64,000 nucleotides of DNA, from NCBI RefSeq assembly GCF_000746525.1, contig NZ_CP009048.1, positions 2,163,501 through 2,227,500 of the forward strand, read 5' to 3'. The notes under the pieces are model-generated. The model ran no database searches, had not been told where the DNA came from, and saw only the letters and a list, made by a program, of their open reading frames with translations. A program made the translations under genes and the position numbers. Below are positions 16,065-23,779 of the stretch, one piece after another; the first letter of the stretch is position 1, and the number at the start of each line of letters is the position of its first letter. Origin of the DNA: Pseudomonas alkylphenolica. GTDB taxonomy: Bacteria; Pseudomonadota; Gammaproteobacteria; Pseudomonadales; Pseudomonadaceae.

Positions 16065-18239
16065 ATGGGCGCCGCTAAGTTTTCGTCGTTTTTGGTAAAA
16101 GTAGCGTCGCGGTGCAACCTTGACTGCGATTATTGCTATGTCTACCACCACGCGGATCAGAGTTGGCGCTCCATGCCCAAGTTTCTGTCCGTCACCCACC
16201 GCGAAGCGTTCGCTCGTCAGCTTGCGAACTATGCCATCCAAAGTGGGCTGACCCACTGTTCGGTGATCCTGCATGGCGGAGAACCTTTGCTACTAGGCGC
16301 TTCGGCGCTGGCTGCGTTTGCAGAACTGGTTCGCCAGACCTGCAGTATCCCTGTCGATGTGAGCCTTCAAACCAATGGGCTCTTGCTGACTGACGAAGCT
16401 TTGGGGATTCTTTCTAACGCTGATATCGGCGTTTCGTTGAGTCTGGACGGGCCTAAGGCGGTCAATGACAAACATCGACTGACTCGTAAAGGGCGCTCCA
16501 GCTTCGAGCAGACAGAGCAGGCCCTGCAACGCCTTCAGCGCTATCCAGAGATTTTTGCCGGCGTCATCGCAGTGGTGGACGCGTCCGTTTGTGCGGATGA
16601 GCTTTTCGAGTATTTTGATCAGTTCACCATTCCTCGATTGGACTTCCTGCTTCCTGATGCCCATTGGCTTCGTCCCCCTCCAGGCCGAAATCAAGATCCA
16701 GGGTTATATGAGCAGTGGTTGGTCAATGCATTCGATGTTTGGTTCGACCGATATCCTCACATTTCCTTGAGAACGTTCGAGGCTCTACTCGACGTTTGTG
16801 CCGGGCTGCCATCGAGCACCGACGCATTTGGCTTCGGTGACGTGAGCCTGCTTTCAATCGAGACGGACGGTAGTTATCACGACCTGGACGTGTTGAAGGT
16901 CACTCAGGACGGCGTGACGAAGCTCAATGGCAATGTGTGTGATACATCGATTGATGAAGTGGCTCGTTCTCCAGCAATCGAGAAGCACCGCAAGTTCTTG
17001 CGTAAGCAAGGGTTGGCGGAGGTTTGCCAGTCCTGTCACATTGTTGAAATCTGTGGGGGTGGAGCACTGCCTCACCGGTTCGGTGAGAACGGATTTGTTA
17101 ACCCTACGGTGTACTGCAACGAGATGAAGCGCCTAGTTGCCCACATCCGCAATCGCCTTGATGAGCATCTTTCTACTGGGCTTTTGGAAGAGGTGCACCT
17201 ACCTATTCCTGAGACTTTCGCATTGGACAGTTTCGAGCTGGCGGAGACCTCCCACTCCGACATGGAGTGGCTGTGTGCTCGGGCAAAGGACGAGGCGGTC
17301 GAGAGGCTGAAGAGCGCGCTGCTCGTCTTCTCTGAAGACCCGCGGACTCAACAGCTCACTGAGGTAGGTATAGGTGCTTTCGAGCGAGTGGCTCAGCACC
17401 CCGGAGCTATTTTCTGGGGGGGCGCTGTTTTGGCTCAACAGCATGGGCGAGCATTGCTTTCCGTTGATGGGCAGGTAATAACAGCCTCTTCAGATTATCT
17501 TGAATCTCTCATCTCGATCGCTGCACGAGACGATGGGGCGATCTCCCTTGATGTTGGTCGAAATGACTTTTGGCTCCGCGCACCGTTTGGCGATGCCATT
17601 GTGTTTGAAGGTGATGACCTCATCGGCCCAGGCCAAATACTGGTCGAGCAGGCAATGAGTATCGTCAAGGCCTGGCGTCCTGCTCTGGCGGTAGAGATGA
17701 TGGCTGCGTACCGTGCCGTTCAGTTCGTTCGCGACCCCACCGCTGATCCTCGGAAGATCGTGTCGTTCAGCGACAACTCAGTGCCAGGGGTGCTGTACGT
17801 CTCGATTTCCCAAGGTGATGGGTTGATTAACCCCTACGATCTCGCGGACTCACTTATCCATGAGCACCGCCATCAGAAGCTTTACCTGCTTGAGCGTTGT
17901 ACACCTATCGTAGAACGAACTTCCGCACAGGTTGTTTCGCCATGGCGTGAAGATCTGCGGCCGCCATCGGGCTTGCTACATGCGGTTTTTGTTTTTGTAG
18001 AGCTCAGACGCTTCTGGCTTCACGTGCGCGACCACGGGCCGGCCGACCTTCAGTCGCGAGCAATCAAGCAGCTTGCAGACACTGACTATCATCTCCAGCA
18101 GGCCTTCGCGACACTTGAGACATGTCCATTGACAAATGTTGGCTTGAGCCTTGTTGACGTATTAAAGCGTGTTTCCATGGAGGGGACAAAGTCCAATGAC
18201 CTCGACGATAAATGTTCCGCTGTCCCGGCTATCGCTTGA
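16065..18239 (+). CDS. Cyclophane-forming radical SAM/SPASM peptide maturase fused to an HExxH domain (FxsB/YhhB-like)
   Basis: A 724-residue protein. The radical SAM cluster motif CxxxCxxC is at Cys17, Cys21 and Cys24 (RCNLDCDYCYVYHH). The GGEP motif is in VILHGGEPLLL, and the SPASM cysteines lie at about 290-350 (NVCDTS; CQSCHIVEICGGG; VYCNEM). The last ~330 residues form a second domain with HEHRH at 599-603 followed by RPPSGLLHAVFVFVELRRF, the pattern of HExxH domains fused to FxsB-type maturases, some of which are annotated as 2-oxoglutarate-dependent peptide beta-hydroxylases. Expected roles: C-C bond formation between aromatic rings and nearby residues, then hydroxylation. No ribosome site precedes the ATG, so translation is probably coupled to the precursor. 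Confidence 0.92.
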   Translation: MGAAKFSSFLVKVASRCNLDCDYCYVYHHADQSWRSMPKFLSVTHREAFARQLANYAIQSGLTHCSVILHGGEPLLLGASALAAFAELVRQTCSIPVDVSLQTNGLLLTDEALGILSNADIGVSLSLDGPKAVNDKHRLTRKGRSSFEQTEQALQRLQRYPEIFAGVIAVVDASVCADELFEYFDQFTIPRLDFLLPDAHWLRPPPGRNQDPGLYEQWLVNAFDVWFDRYPHISLRTFEALLDVCAGLPSSTDAFGFGDVSLLSIETDGSYHDLDVLKVTQDGVTKLNGNVCDTSIDEVARSPAIEKHRKFLRKQGLAEVCQSCHIVEICGGGALPHRFGENGFVNPTVYCNEMKRLVAHIRNRLDEHLSTGLLEEVHLPIPETFALDSFELAETSHSDMEWLCARAKDEAVERLKSALLVFSEDPRTQQLTEVGIGAFERVAQHPGAIFWGGAVLAQQHGRALLSVDGQVITASSDYLESLISIAARDDGAISLDVGRNDFWLRAPFGDAIVFEGDDLIGPGQILVEQAMSIVKAWRPALAVEMMAAYRAVQFVRDPTADPRKIVSFSDNSVPGVLYVSISQGDGLINPYDLADSLIHEHRHQKLYLLERCTPIVERTSAQVVSPWREDLRPPSGLLHAVFVFVELRRFWLHVRDHGPADLQSRAIKQLADTDYHLQQAFATLETCPLTNVGLSLVDVLKRVSMEGTKSNDLDDKCSAVPAIA

Positions 18240-19218
18240 CGCCCAGCGCAGGCATGAGCAACTGAGAGATTATTTCTGCGATAAGGATGCTGTGGCCATT
18301 CAGGTAGCGGGCGAATGGGAGCTTGTGCTGGAATGGTCGAATGACGCTTTCCGATACGTTGACCCTCGACTGGACGAGGGCCTGGCTTGGTGGGGACGCG
18401 ATCTGCGATATCAGGATATGGCGGGTGCACGTAAACGCAGAGGGCGCGTGCTCCTTTCATTGAATGACACCTGGACTCTGGAAAGCTGGAGCCAGTGGCT
18501 CACAGGCCGTTCCGATGATGTTGATATCGTTGTGCTCCACGTGGATGATCACAAAGACCTTGGCGCTCCCCGTATCTTTCAACGCCTCGAAAACTGGATC
18601 GATCCCATTGAGGGGCGGGTAGTGGAACTTTGCGACCCCCAGACGGTGACCAGTGCGATCCTGAGTGGTGCACTGGGTATGGGCAGCTTCCTAACGCCCT
18701 TCCTTCACTATGTACCCACAGCGGATGTTCGCCATCTTTGCCAGGGCCCAAAGTGCAGCGAGACGGTCGACGCCATCGTCCAGCGAGAGTTAATTCCGGA
18801 TTCATTGCTGGACCCCGATGCATTGAGGCCTTCTATCACGCTTGTTCCCGATGGGCTTGGAGTAGGGCGCGGGCGTTATCGATTTACCTCTAACCTGAAT
18901 GACTGGCTGGAAGGCATTGATGTTTCATCTGACAGTACAATCGGCATTTTGCTGCACATTGACATGGATTACTTCTGCAATCGCTATGACGGAGACAGTG
19001 ATGCGATTGAGTACCCTGGGCCGCTGAACCCGTCGCTGGCGGAAATTCTGGATCAGATAGATACCTTCACTCATGCCTTGCGATGCCGAGGCTTGTTAGA
19101 ACGCCTGGACGATATCGTCATTGCGTTTTCCCCCGGATTCTTCCCTGCGGAGTTTTGGGCGCATAGTTGTGAGCGGCTTTTAGCTGGCTTGGGAGAGTCT
19201 CCATGGCTCGACCGGTAA
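18196..19218 (+). CDS. UPF0489 / peptide arginase-like enzyme
   Basis: A 340-residue protein. Metal-binding signatures of the ureohydrolase-like UPF0489 fold are seen: HVDDHKD at 115-121 and HIDMDYFCN at 254-262, with the typical ALGMGSFLTPFLHY in between (159-172). Relatives of this family convert arginine to ornithine in RiPP precursors. The precursor here has four arginines in or near its core region, so ornithine formation is the likely reaction. The ATG at 18196 lies after GGAGGGG and overlaps the maturase end by 44 bases; a GTG at 18169 is an alternative. Its end overlaps the GNAT gene by 16 bases, so the operon is tightly coupled. Confidence 0.78.
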   Translation: MTSTINVPLSRLSLDAQRRHEQLRDYFCDKDAVAIQVAGEWELVLEWSNDAFRYVDPRLDEGLAWWGRDLRYQDMAGARKRRGRVLLSLNDTWTLESWSQWLTGRSDDVDIVVLHVDDHKDLGAPRIFQRLENWIDPIEGRVVELCDPQTVTSAILSGALGMGSFLTPFLHYVPTADVRHLCQGPKCSETVDAIVQRELIPDSLLDPDALRPSITLVPDGLGVGRGRYRFTSNLNDWLEGIDVSSDSTIGILLHIDMDYFCNRYDGDSDAIEYPGPLNPSLAEILDQIDTFTHALRCRGLLERLDDIVIAFSPGFFPAEFWAHSCERLLAGLGESPWLDR

Positions 19219-19736
19219 GTGAATCGAATGCAAGGCCAGTTCGACGCTCCACGCCGAAGCCACCTACCGTGACGGCCAAATCAAAGCTGGGTCCGGTATC
19301 TAGTGATGCGATCGTATTGATTAGAACGTCGGGTACGCTAGATAAAGGTGGGGGGGCTGGTGGCGAGGCATGGATAATCATTGCCGACGGCAAGAGGGCA
19401 GGGACTGCCTACATCAATATGGTTGATGATACTGTCCGGGGCCTGCATCCATCGTTTCACATTTTTTTGAATCGACCAAGCCAAGGGCGACAGATAGGAC
19501 GTATTGCGTATGAACGCGGCTGTGCACTCAGCCAGTACGACGTCGTCTATGCCCACATGCGTAAATCCAATACAGCGTCACGCAAGGCTGCTGAATATGC
19601 GGGCTTTACCGAGGTAACAACACAAAATGATTCACAGCTTGTAATGGTTTGGTATAGAGGGCGCTATGATTCAGTATTCAAACCTACAGGAAGTTCTCAC
19701 GCAATTGACCATCCGGCAGCGCGTATTGTTATATGA
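19203..19736 (+). CDS. GNAT-family acyltransferase of the RiPP locus (HaaN-like)
   Basis: A 177-residue protein. An unusual basic, proline-rich N terminus (about 30 residues) precedes a GNAT fold: the acyl-CoA-binding loop is GRQIGRIAYERG (about 99-110), followed by YDVVYAHMRKSNTASRKAAEYAGF, the classic motif in which Asn and the Gly-Phe end define motif B. It would acylate the peptide amino terminus or an ornithine side chain made by the neighbouring arginase. NCBI lists a cyclophane RiPP N-acyltransferase family called HaaN; membership here is a guess. The gene overlaps the arginase gene. Confidence 0.75.
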   Translation: MARPVSESNARPVRRSTPKPPTVTAKSKLGPVSSDAIVLIRTSGTLDKGGGAGGEAWIIIADGKRAGTAYINMVDDTVRGLHPSFHIFLNRPSQGRQIGRIAYERGCALSQYDVVYAHMRKSNTASRKAAEYAGFTEVTTQNDSQLVMVWYRGRYDSVFKPTGSSHAIDHPAARIVI

Positions 19737-19851
19737 TTAAACTTCATCACTGAAGTTTTCAAGATGCATGTGGCGCCAATAAGATTATCATTTTTATAAA
19801 ATTCACCAAGAATTATAGGCGTCTCAATTTTTAACCAGGAGGAATTTTATT

Positions 19852-20433
19852 TTGACACTTCTAAGTTTCTTGGGCGCTAAAATAAAAGACCCATTTCATC
19901 ACGCGCTACAAGAAAACGCACTTTCAGATGCGGACAGCGAAATTCTTCTTTCTTGGCTTGAAAGTGATGCTCCGTGGAATTTAAAAATAGCTGAATTCTA
20001 CCAGCAATACGAGTTCAATTTTAAAGGTCTTGAATTGCCGGATAGTATTGCTAGGATTTTTTCAAAGGAATCAATCAGTGGTATAAAGGAAGATATTGAG
20101 CAGTTATTTTTAGTTGAATTGTCTGGCAAGGTTGATATATCTGCGCACAAGTTAATAAAAAGTCAATCAATTGAAATCCATAACGACTTTGTCCCAAGGC
20201 AAGAAACCCATAGAGTTTTAATTCAGCTAAACAGGGGTTGGGTAGACGCGAACGGGGGTGTTTTAATGATTTTTTCTGACAGCACACCTGGAAATGTATC
20301 GAGTTCCTTCCTGCCGTTACACAATACTGCTTTTGCGTTTGAGATATCACCCAGATCGTTCCATGCTGTATCTACTATTAATTCTGGGGAAAGATTTACT
20401 ATTGTTCTGTCGTTCTTTAAGACAGAGAAGTGA
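19852..20433 (+). CDS. 2OG-Fe(II) oxygenase of the RiPP locus (YhhC-like)
   Basis: A 193-residue protein beginning with TTG, supported by a perfect AGGAGG eight bases upstream and by no better start downstream. Iron ligands fit HxD...H: His110-Asn-Asp112 and His171, with Arg181 as the 2-oxoglutarate ligand (SFHAVSTINSGERFTIVLSFF). The family annotated in NCBI as YhhC acts on cyclophane-containing peptides, so hydroxylation of the mature peptide is likely. The gene and the 115 bases before it are markedly more AT-rich than the rest of the locus, which suggests a separate acquisition. It is the last gene of the cluster. Confidence 0.78.
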   Translation: MTLLSFLGAKIKDPFHHALQENALSDADSEILLSWLESDAPWNLKIAEFYQQYEFNFKGLELPDSIARIFSKESISGIKEDIEQLFLVELSGKVDISAHKLIKSQSIEIHNDFVPRQETHRVLIQLNRGWVDANGGVLMIFSDSTPGNVSSSFLPLHNTAFAFEISPRSFHAVSTINSGERFTIVLSFFKTEK

Positions 20434-20677
20434 AGCTGTGGCGAAAAGCCTGAATGGTCAGGCCCCATGCTAATAACGGTGCTATGTTCAATGCCCTGCC
20501 ACAGATAGCTCGCTGCTGGGCGCAATCTGGCGTGGGGCGAATAATCCTCAGATCTGGCGTAGCAGCACTGGGATCTGGTTTGACGCTCAATGTCTGCTGT
20601 GGGGAAGGCCGTTCAATAGTCCGCTCCTGGCCTTTTTAGCCTGTTGCGACCGGCTACTTTGGGGCGGTGTTTGTTGA

Positions 20678-21940
20678 TCAGCGTATCGAGACGATTTTTC
20701 TGTCCCGATTCTCCTTGATAGCTGATACCGACAGATTGCCCGTCGCTGCTTCCTGGATGTGCTCACTCCACCAGGCCATCATCGGGCGTCTACGCTCGAT
20801 GTAGTCCGCCCGGTTGTAGGCGCTGCGAACCTCGTCCTTGTCGACGTGGGCGAGCGCCACCTCAATCAACTCCGGGTCCCAGCCGTGTTCGTTGAGGATG
20901 GTGCTTGCCATTGAGCGCATGCCATGACTTACCAGGCGACCTTCGAAGCCCATGCGCTTAAGTGCCATGTTGGCAGTCTGGCTGTTGCAATGGGTTCGAG
21001 GGTTCCGGTCTGCAGGAAACACATACTCCCGGTGGCCACTGTAGGGTTTGATTGCCTCCAACAGTGCCAGTGCTTGATCTGTGAGCGGCACGATATGTAC
21101 GCGGCGTTTCTTCATGCGCTCAGCAGGAATCGTCCAGATCTTCTTCTCGAAGTCGATGTCGGCCCAGCGCGTGGTTGCAGCCTCCGCTGGGCGAGTCATG
21201 GTATTGAGCTGCCATTCGATCAGACAGCGCGTAGTTCTTTTTATGCTGGCATTGGCAATTGCCACCATGAGCTCTTTCAGCTCATCTGGAGCAAGTGCCG
21301 CCATGTTTTTCTTTTTCGGCTTCTTGAAGACGGAGCGAATCCCGCTGAGTGGGTTTGCGTGTATCAGTCCTGAGTTGACCCCGTAAGTCATGATCTCGTT
21401 GAGTCGCTGTGACAGCCGTTTAACGGTTTCAAGGCTACCTTTGGTTTCGAGTGGTCGAAGAAGGTTGATGACTTGTGGTGCGCTGATTGCTGAAATCTGT
21501 GTGGTGGCCAAGTCTGGAAAAACGTGCAGCGTCAACGAACGCCAGATGTCCTCGGCATAAGCTGGTGTCACCGCATCCTTCTTCAGTTCATACCAGGACG
21601 TCGCGACATTCTGGAATGTGTGCTCGGTTTCAGCTTGCTTTGCTTGCAGCACTGCATCCCGTTGTTCTTTGGGATCGAGGCCTTGGGCAAGTATTTCTCT
21701 AGCTGCAATGGAGCCTTTTCGTGCCAGCGCTAGCGAGACTTCAGGGAAGGTACCGAGGCCCATGTTGATCCGCTTCTTCGTCACGGGGTGTCGATAGTTG
21801 AAGTTCCATAGTTTTGAGCCATTACTTCTCACTCGCATTTGAAGTCCGCCGCCATCGAACAGTACGTAGTCCTTTTCAGCAGGCTTGGCAGATTTGATTT
21901 TGAGTTCAGAGAGGCGAACCGCTTGTGCGCACATTGGCAT
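20678..21940 (-). CDS. Tyrosine site-specific integrase of the island (P4 type, DUF4102)
   Basis: About 420 residues. The N-terminal DUF4102 domain (VRLSELKIKSAKPAEKDYVL, then GGGLQMRV) precedes a SAM-like core-binding domain and the catalytic domain. Catalytic residues visible: Arg in TMTRPAEAATTRW, His-x-x-Arg in LVSHGMRSMASTIL, and the tyrosine in SAYNRADYIERRRPMM. The start is uncertain: ATG at 21940 or 21934, with no strong ribosome site. It is transcribed away from the tmRNA-derived attachment site 178 bases upstream, the usual arrangement for islands inserted at tRNA or tmRNA 3' ends. The island extends to lower coordinates. Confidence 0.93.
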   Translation of the reverse strand: MPMCAQAVRLSELKIKSAKPAEKDYVLFDGGGLQMRVRSNGSKLWNFNYRHPVTKKRINMGLGTFPEVSLALARKGSIAAREILAQGLDPKEQRDAVLQAKQAETEHTFQNVATSWYELKKDAVTPAYAEDIWRSLTLHVFPDLATTQISAISAPQVINLLRPLETKGSLETVKRLSQRLNEIMTYGVNSGLIHANPLSGIRSVFKKPKKKNMAALAPDELKELMVAIANASIKRTTRCLIEWQLNTMTRPAEAATTRWADIDFEKKIWTIPAERMKKRRVHIVPLTDQALALLEAIKPYSGHREYVFPADRNPRTHCNSQTANMALKRMGFEGRLVSHGMRSMASTILNEHGWDPELIEVALAHVDKDEVRSAYNRADYIERRRPMMAWWSEHIQEAATGNLSVSAIKENRDRKIVSIR

Positions 21941-22004
21941 TCCAGGATGGAGTTGGCATTCCAAAAATTAGCACTATTGGGCTTGGAATGCCATTTGGAA
22001 TGCC
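21936..22004. repeat. Four GGAATGCC boxes upstream of the integrase
   Basis: GGCATTCC occurs at 21936-21943 and 21955-21962, and its reverse complement GGAATGCC at 21985-21992 and 21997-22004. The boxes form two direct pairs facing each other, between the integrase start and the attachment site. They could be arm-type integrase sites or an operator controlling int. Confidence 0.6.
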
Positions 22005-22080
22005 ATAAAGGGTGGCTGTTCCTGGACGTCCGTGGACGCTGGTGGTGCTGAAGGTCCCGTATTTACTGGGTTTCAGGCAT

Positions 22081-22107
22081 AAAAAAAGACGTCCGTGGAC
22101 GTCTTTA
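22081..22107. terminator. Terminator following the tmRNA 3' end
   Basis: AAAGACGTCC GT GGACGTCTTT (22086-22107) forms a 10-base-pair stem. In the minus-strand direction it follows the tmRNA CCA end by 11 bases and is itself followed by a run of T. It was carried along with the tmRNA 3' end and now closes transcripts reading toward the integrase. Confidence 0.75.
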
Positions 22108-22117
22108 GATGTAAAGT

Positions 22118-22179
22118 TGGTGGAGCCGGGGGAATTTGAACCCCCGTCTCGCCTTTGTTCAACATTTTCGGTGTCTACA
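22118..22179 (-). ncRNA. ssrA: tmRNA (ssrA) 3'-end fragment, island attachment site
   Basis: On the minus strand the sequence runs TGTAGACACCGAAAATG..., then GACGGGGGTTCAAATTCCCC, then CGGCTCCACCA. The last two are a T-arm (GGGGG TTCAAAT TCCCC) and the acceptor 3' strand of Pseudomonas tmRNA, whose 5' strand GGGGCCG would pair with CGGCTCC. Only about 62 bases are recognisable. The pseudoknots, tag-coding part and 5' acceptor strand are missing, because a restriction gene starts just beyond. It is therefore an attachment-site duplicate and not a working tmRNA. A normal tRNA was excluded because no partner acceptor strand lies within 95 bases. Confidence 0.75.
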
Positions 22180-22202
22180 AAACAACTCTTTTCGCACAGA
22201 GC

Positions 22203-23195
22203 TTATGCAGGCCAATAAAGTCTCTTCAAAGGTACAATCCTCTTGGTCTCAGCATCCGTAGCATCGTAATGCTCAATCAACGCTCTAACTACATGATCCA
22301 GCGTCCACAGCGATAACGGGATAGAGGCGCGGTCCGCTTCGTAAAGTGCATCCTTACTGAAGCCACCCGTACTGACGTACAAGCCACGATCGTCTTTATG
22401 ACGGCCGCCGAGGAAGCTACGAATATCCTGGCTACCCATCTGTCCCTTGCGGTGTTTCACCTCGACAACGATACGAGGGTTCTCAAACCCAAATCCGTCC
22501 GGTGAGGCGACGATGTCTTTCCCACGGTCTGAACCTGGTGGTGAAACCTGAGTTTTGTAACCCATCGCACGTAGAATCCCCGCGACCAGATGCTGCATTT
22601 CGTCCCAATCAATCTCGCTCACCCGGTCTTTGATGCGCTCGACGGCTTGAGATTCGATATCAGCGAGTGGGTCGGCAATAGCTTCATCGGTGACATCATC
22701 TGGCTCTGGGACTGGGCCACCTTTTAATGCAGCCAAGACTTCTTCTGCAGCTCGGGCTGGCACTTCGAAAACGGTCAGGGTAGACCCCAAGCTGTTTTTG
22801 GTGGTTATACCCAGTTTCTCGCGTGATAGTTCTAGCGGTTGCCATTGTACTTTTCGAGCCAACGCCATGCCTTGTTCTGCCCACTCTGGGTGGTGCTCTG
22901 CCATCCCGGTGATTGTGCCGACCAGGTAGAGGCGGTTAGCCGGAGAGTAGGTTATGACCCAATCACCATTCTGGATTTCGTTCACGAAACGCCAAACCTG
23001 AGAGGCGCCTGAAACAATGGTGCCTTGTTTCATTTGAGGTTCAATCGACTGATACAAGGACATTAATTGTTTGCGTCCGATGCCTAGTTTGGCATGGGGT
23101 GCTAACTGGGCCCATCCGATGGCCGCAACTTCTCTCTCGCGAAAAGAGTCGTACAAGCTTCCCCCTTCGCCGCGAACCATCCACATCCGTGCCAT
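22203..23195 (-). CDS. Mrr-like restriction endonuclease
   Basis: About 330 residues from the ATG at 23195 (MARMWMVRGEGGSLYDSFRE). The N-terminal 150 residues match a domain common in restriction proteins (GWAQLAPHAKLG, VWRFVNEIQNGDWVITYSPA). The C-terminal domain is an Mrr-type PD-(D/E)xK nuclease: FQ-equivalent DWDEMQHLVAGILRAMGY, GSDRGKDIVASPDGF (catalytic Asp), RIVVEVKHRKGQMG (ExK) and SQDIRSFLGG. Mrr enzymes cut DNA with foreign methylation. It ends 24 bases from the attachment fragment, next to an EVE-HNH nuclease gene, in a small restriction cluster. Confidence 0.88.
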   Translation of the reverse strand: MARMWMVRGEGGSLYDSFREREVAAIGWAQLAPHAKLGIGRKQLMSLYQSIEPQMKQGTIVSGASQVWRFVNEIQNGDWVITYSPANRLYLVGTITGMAEHHPEWAEQGMALARKVQWQPLELSREKLGITTKNSLGSTLTVFEVPARAAEEVLAALKGGPVPEPDDVTDEAIADPLADIESQAVERIKDRVSEIDWDEMQHLVAGILRAMGYKTQVSPPGSDRGKDIVASPDGFGFENPRIVVEVKHRKGQMGSQDIRSFLGGRHKDDRGLYVSTGGFSKDALYEADRASIPLSLWTLDHVVRALIEHYDATDAETKRIVPLKRLYWPA

Positions 23196-23299
23196 ATCGT
23201 TTGCCTTGTTAGTTGATTTCGATTTCGGGCCAATGGGGCCGCGCAAGTCAGAAAGGTGAAAGCTATGAGCTGGAGTTTACCCGAACTGGAAAATGACCC

Positions 23300-23651
23300 C
23301 TATGAAAAGCTAAATCGCTTCCGGTGCTTTTCAAGGTAGCGTCGATTACCTTCACTCAAGGTAGGAATCAATGTGTATTGGTCCAGCCCTAGGATTTTGT
23401 GTTCTTCCGCAGCCAAGTCGTCGCTGATCAGCAGTTGCCCATCCTCACCAAAAGAAATCAACCCACAGTCGAAGAGTCGATCAATGTGGGTGGCCAGCAG
23501 CAATCCGTTGTCTGTATCCAGACGCGCGTGGTTGTCGGCTAAGGCCCAAGCCTGGATGTGCGAGGCGACGAGCAGGTTGGGATTTTTTAGCCCGGTCAAC
23601 GCACATTTTTTTTCCCAGCGTTTGAGCAATCCTGTTCGAAATGCGCCTTGG
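23300..23651 (-). pseudogene. 3' half of an HNH endonuclease gene split by an IS21-family element
   Basis: After the insertion the frame continues AFRTGLLKRWEKKCALTGLK, then LVASHIQAWALADNHARLD, DNGLLLATHIDRLFDCGLIS. These are the HNH_2 residues: Cys-x-x-Thr-Gly, Ser-His-Ile and Asn-Gly-Leu-Leu. The remainder of the gene lies on the other side of the IS at 26272-26828. Counting the 6-base CCTTGG duplication once, the two parts join in frame (VNARIGQ-G-AFRTGLL) into a 300-residue protein. The insertion removes the N-terminal reader from the nuclease, so the gene is inactive. Confidence 0.88.
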
Positions 23652-23779
23652 TGCGGATTCCACGCCATCCGGCCACCCAGTCCGCTCTCATCTGGCCAGG
23701 CATTCCAGGGCCATCTGGCCACCTGTTCCACGGCCATCCGGCCGGGCAGTCGGAGCGCAGCGACGCAGGGGTGGCATTG

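Noticed and set aside
22118..22210. A complete tRNA gene at the attachment site
   Set aside because: The acceptor partner of GGCTCCA is missing within tRNA length; upstream bases resemble the tmRNA 3' part instead.
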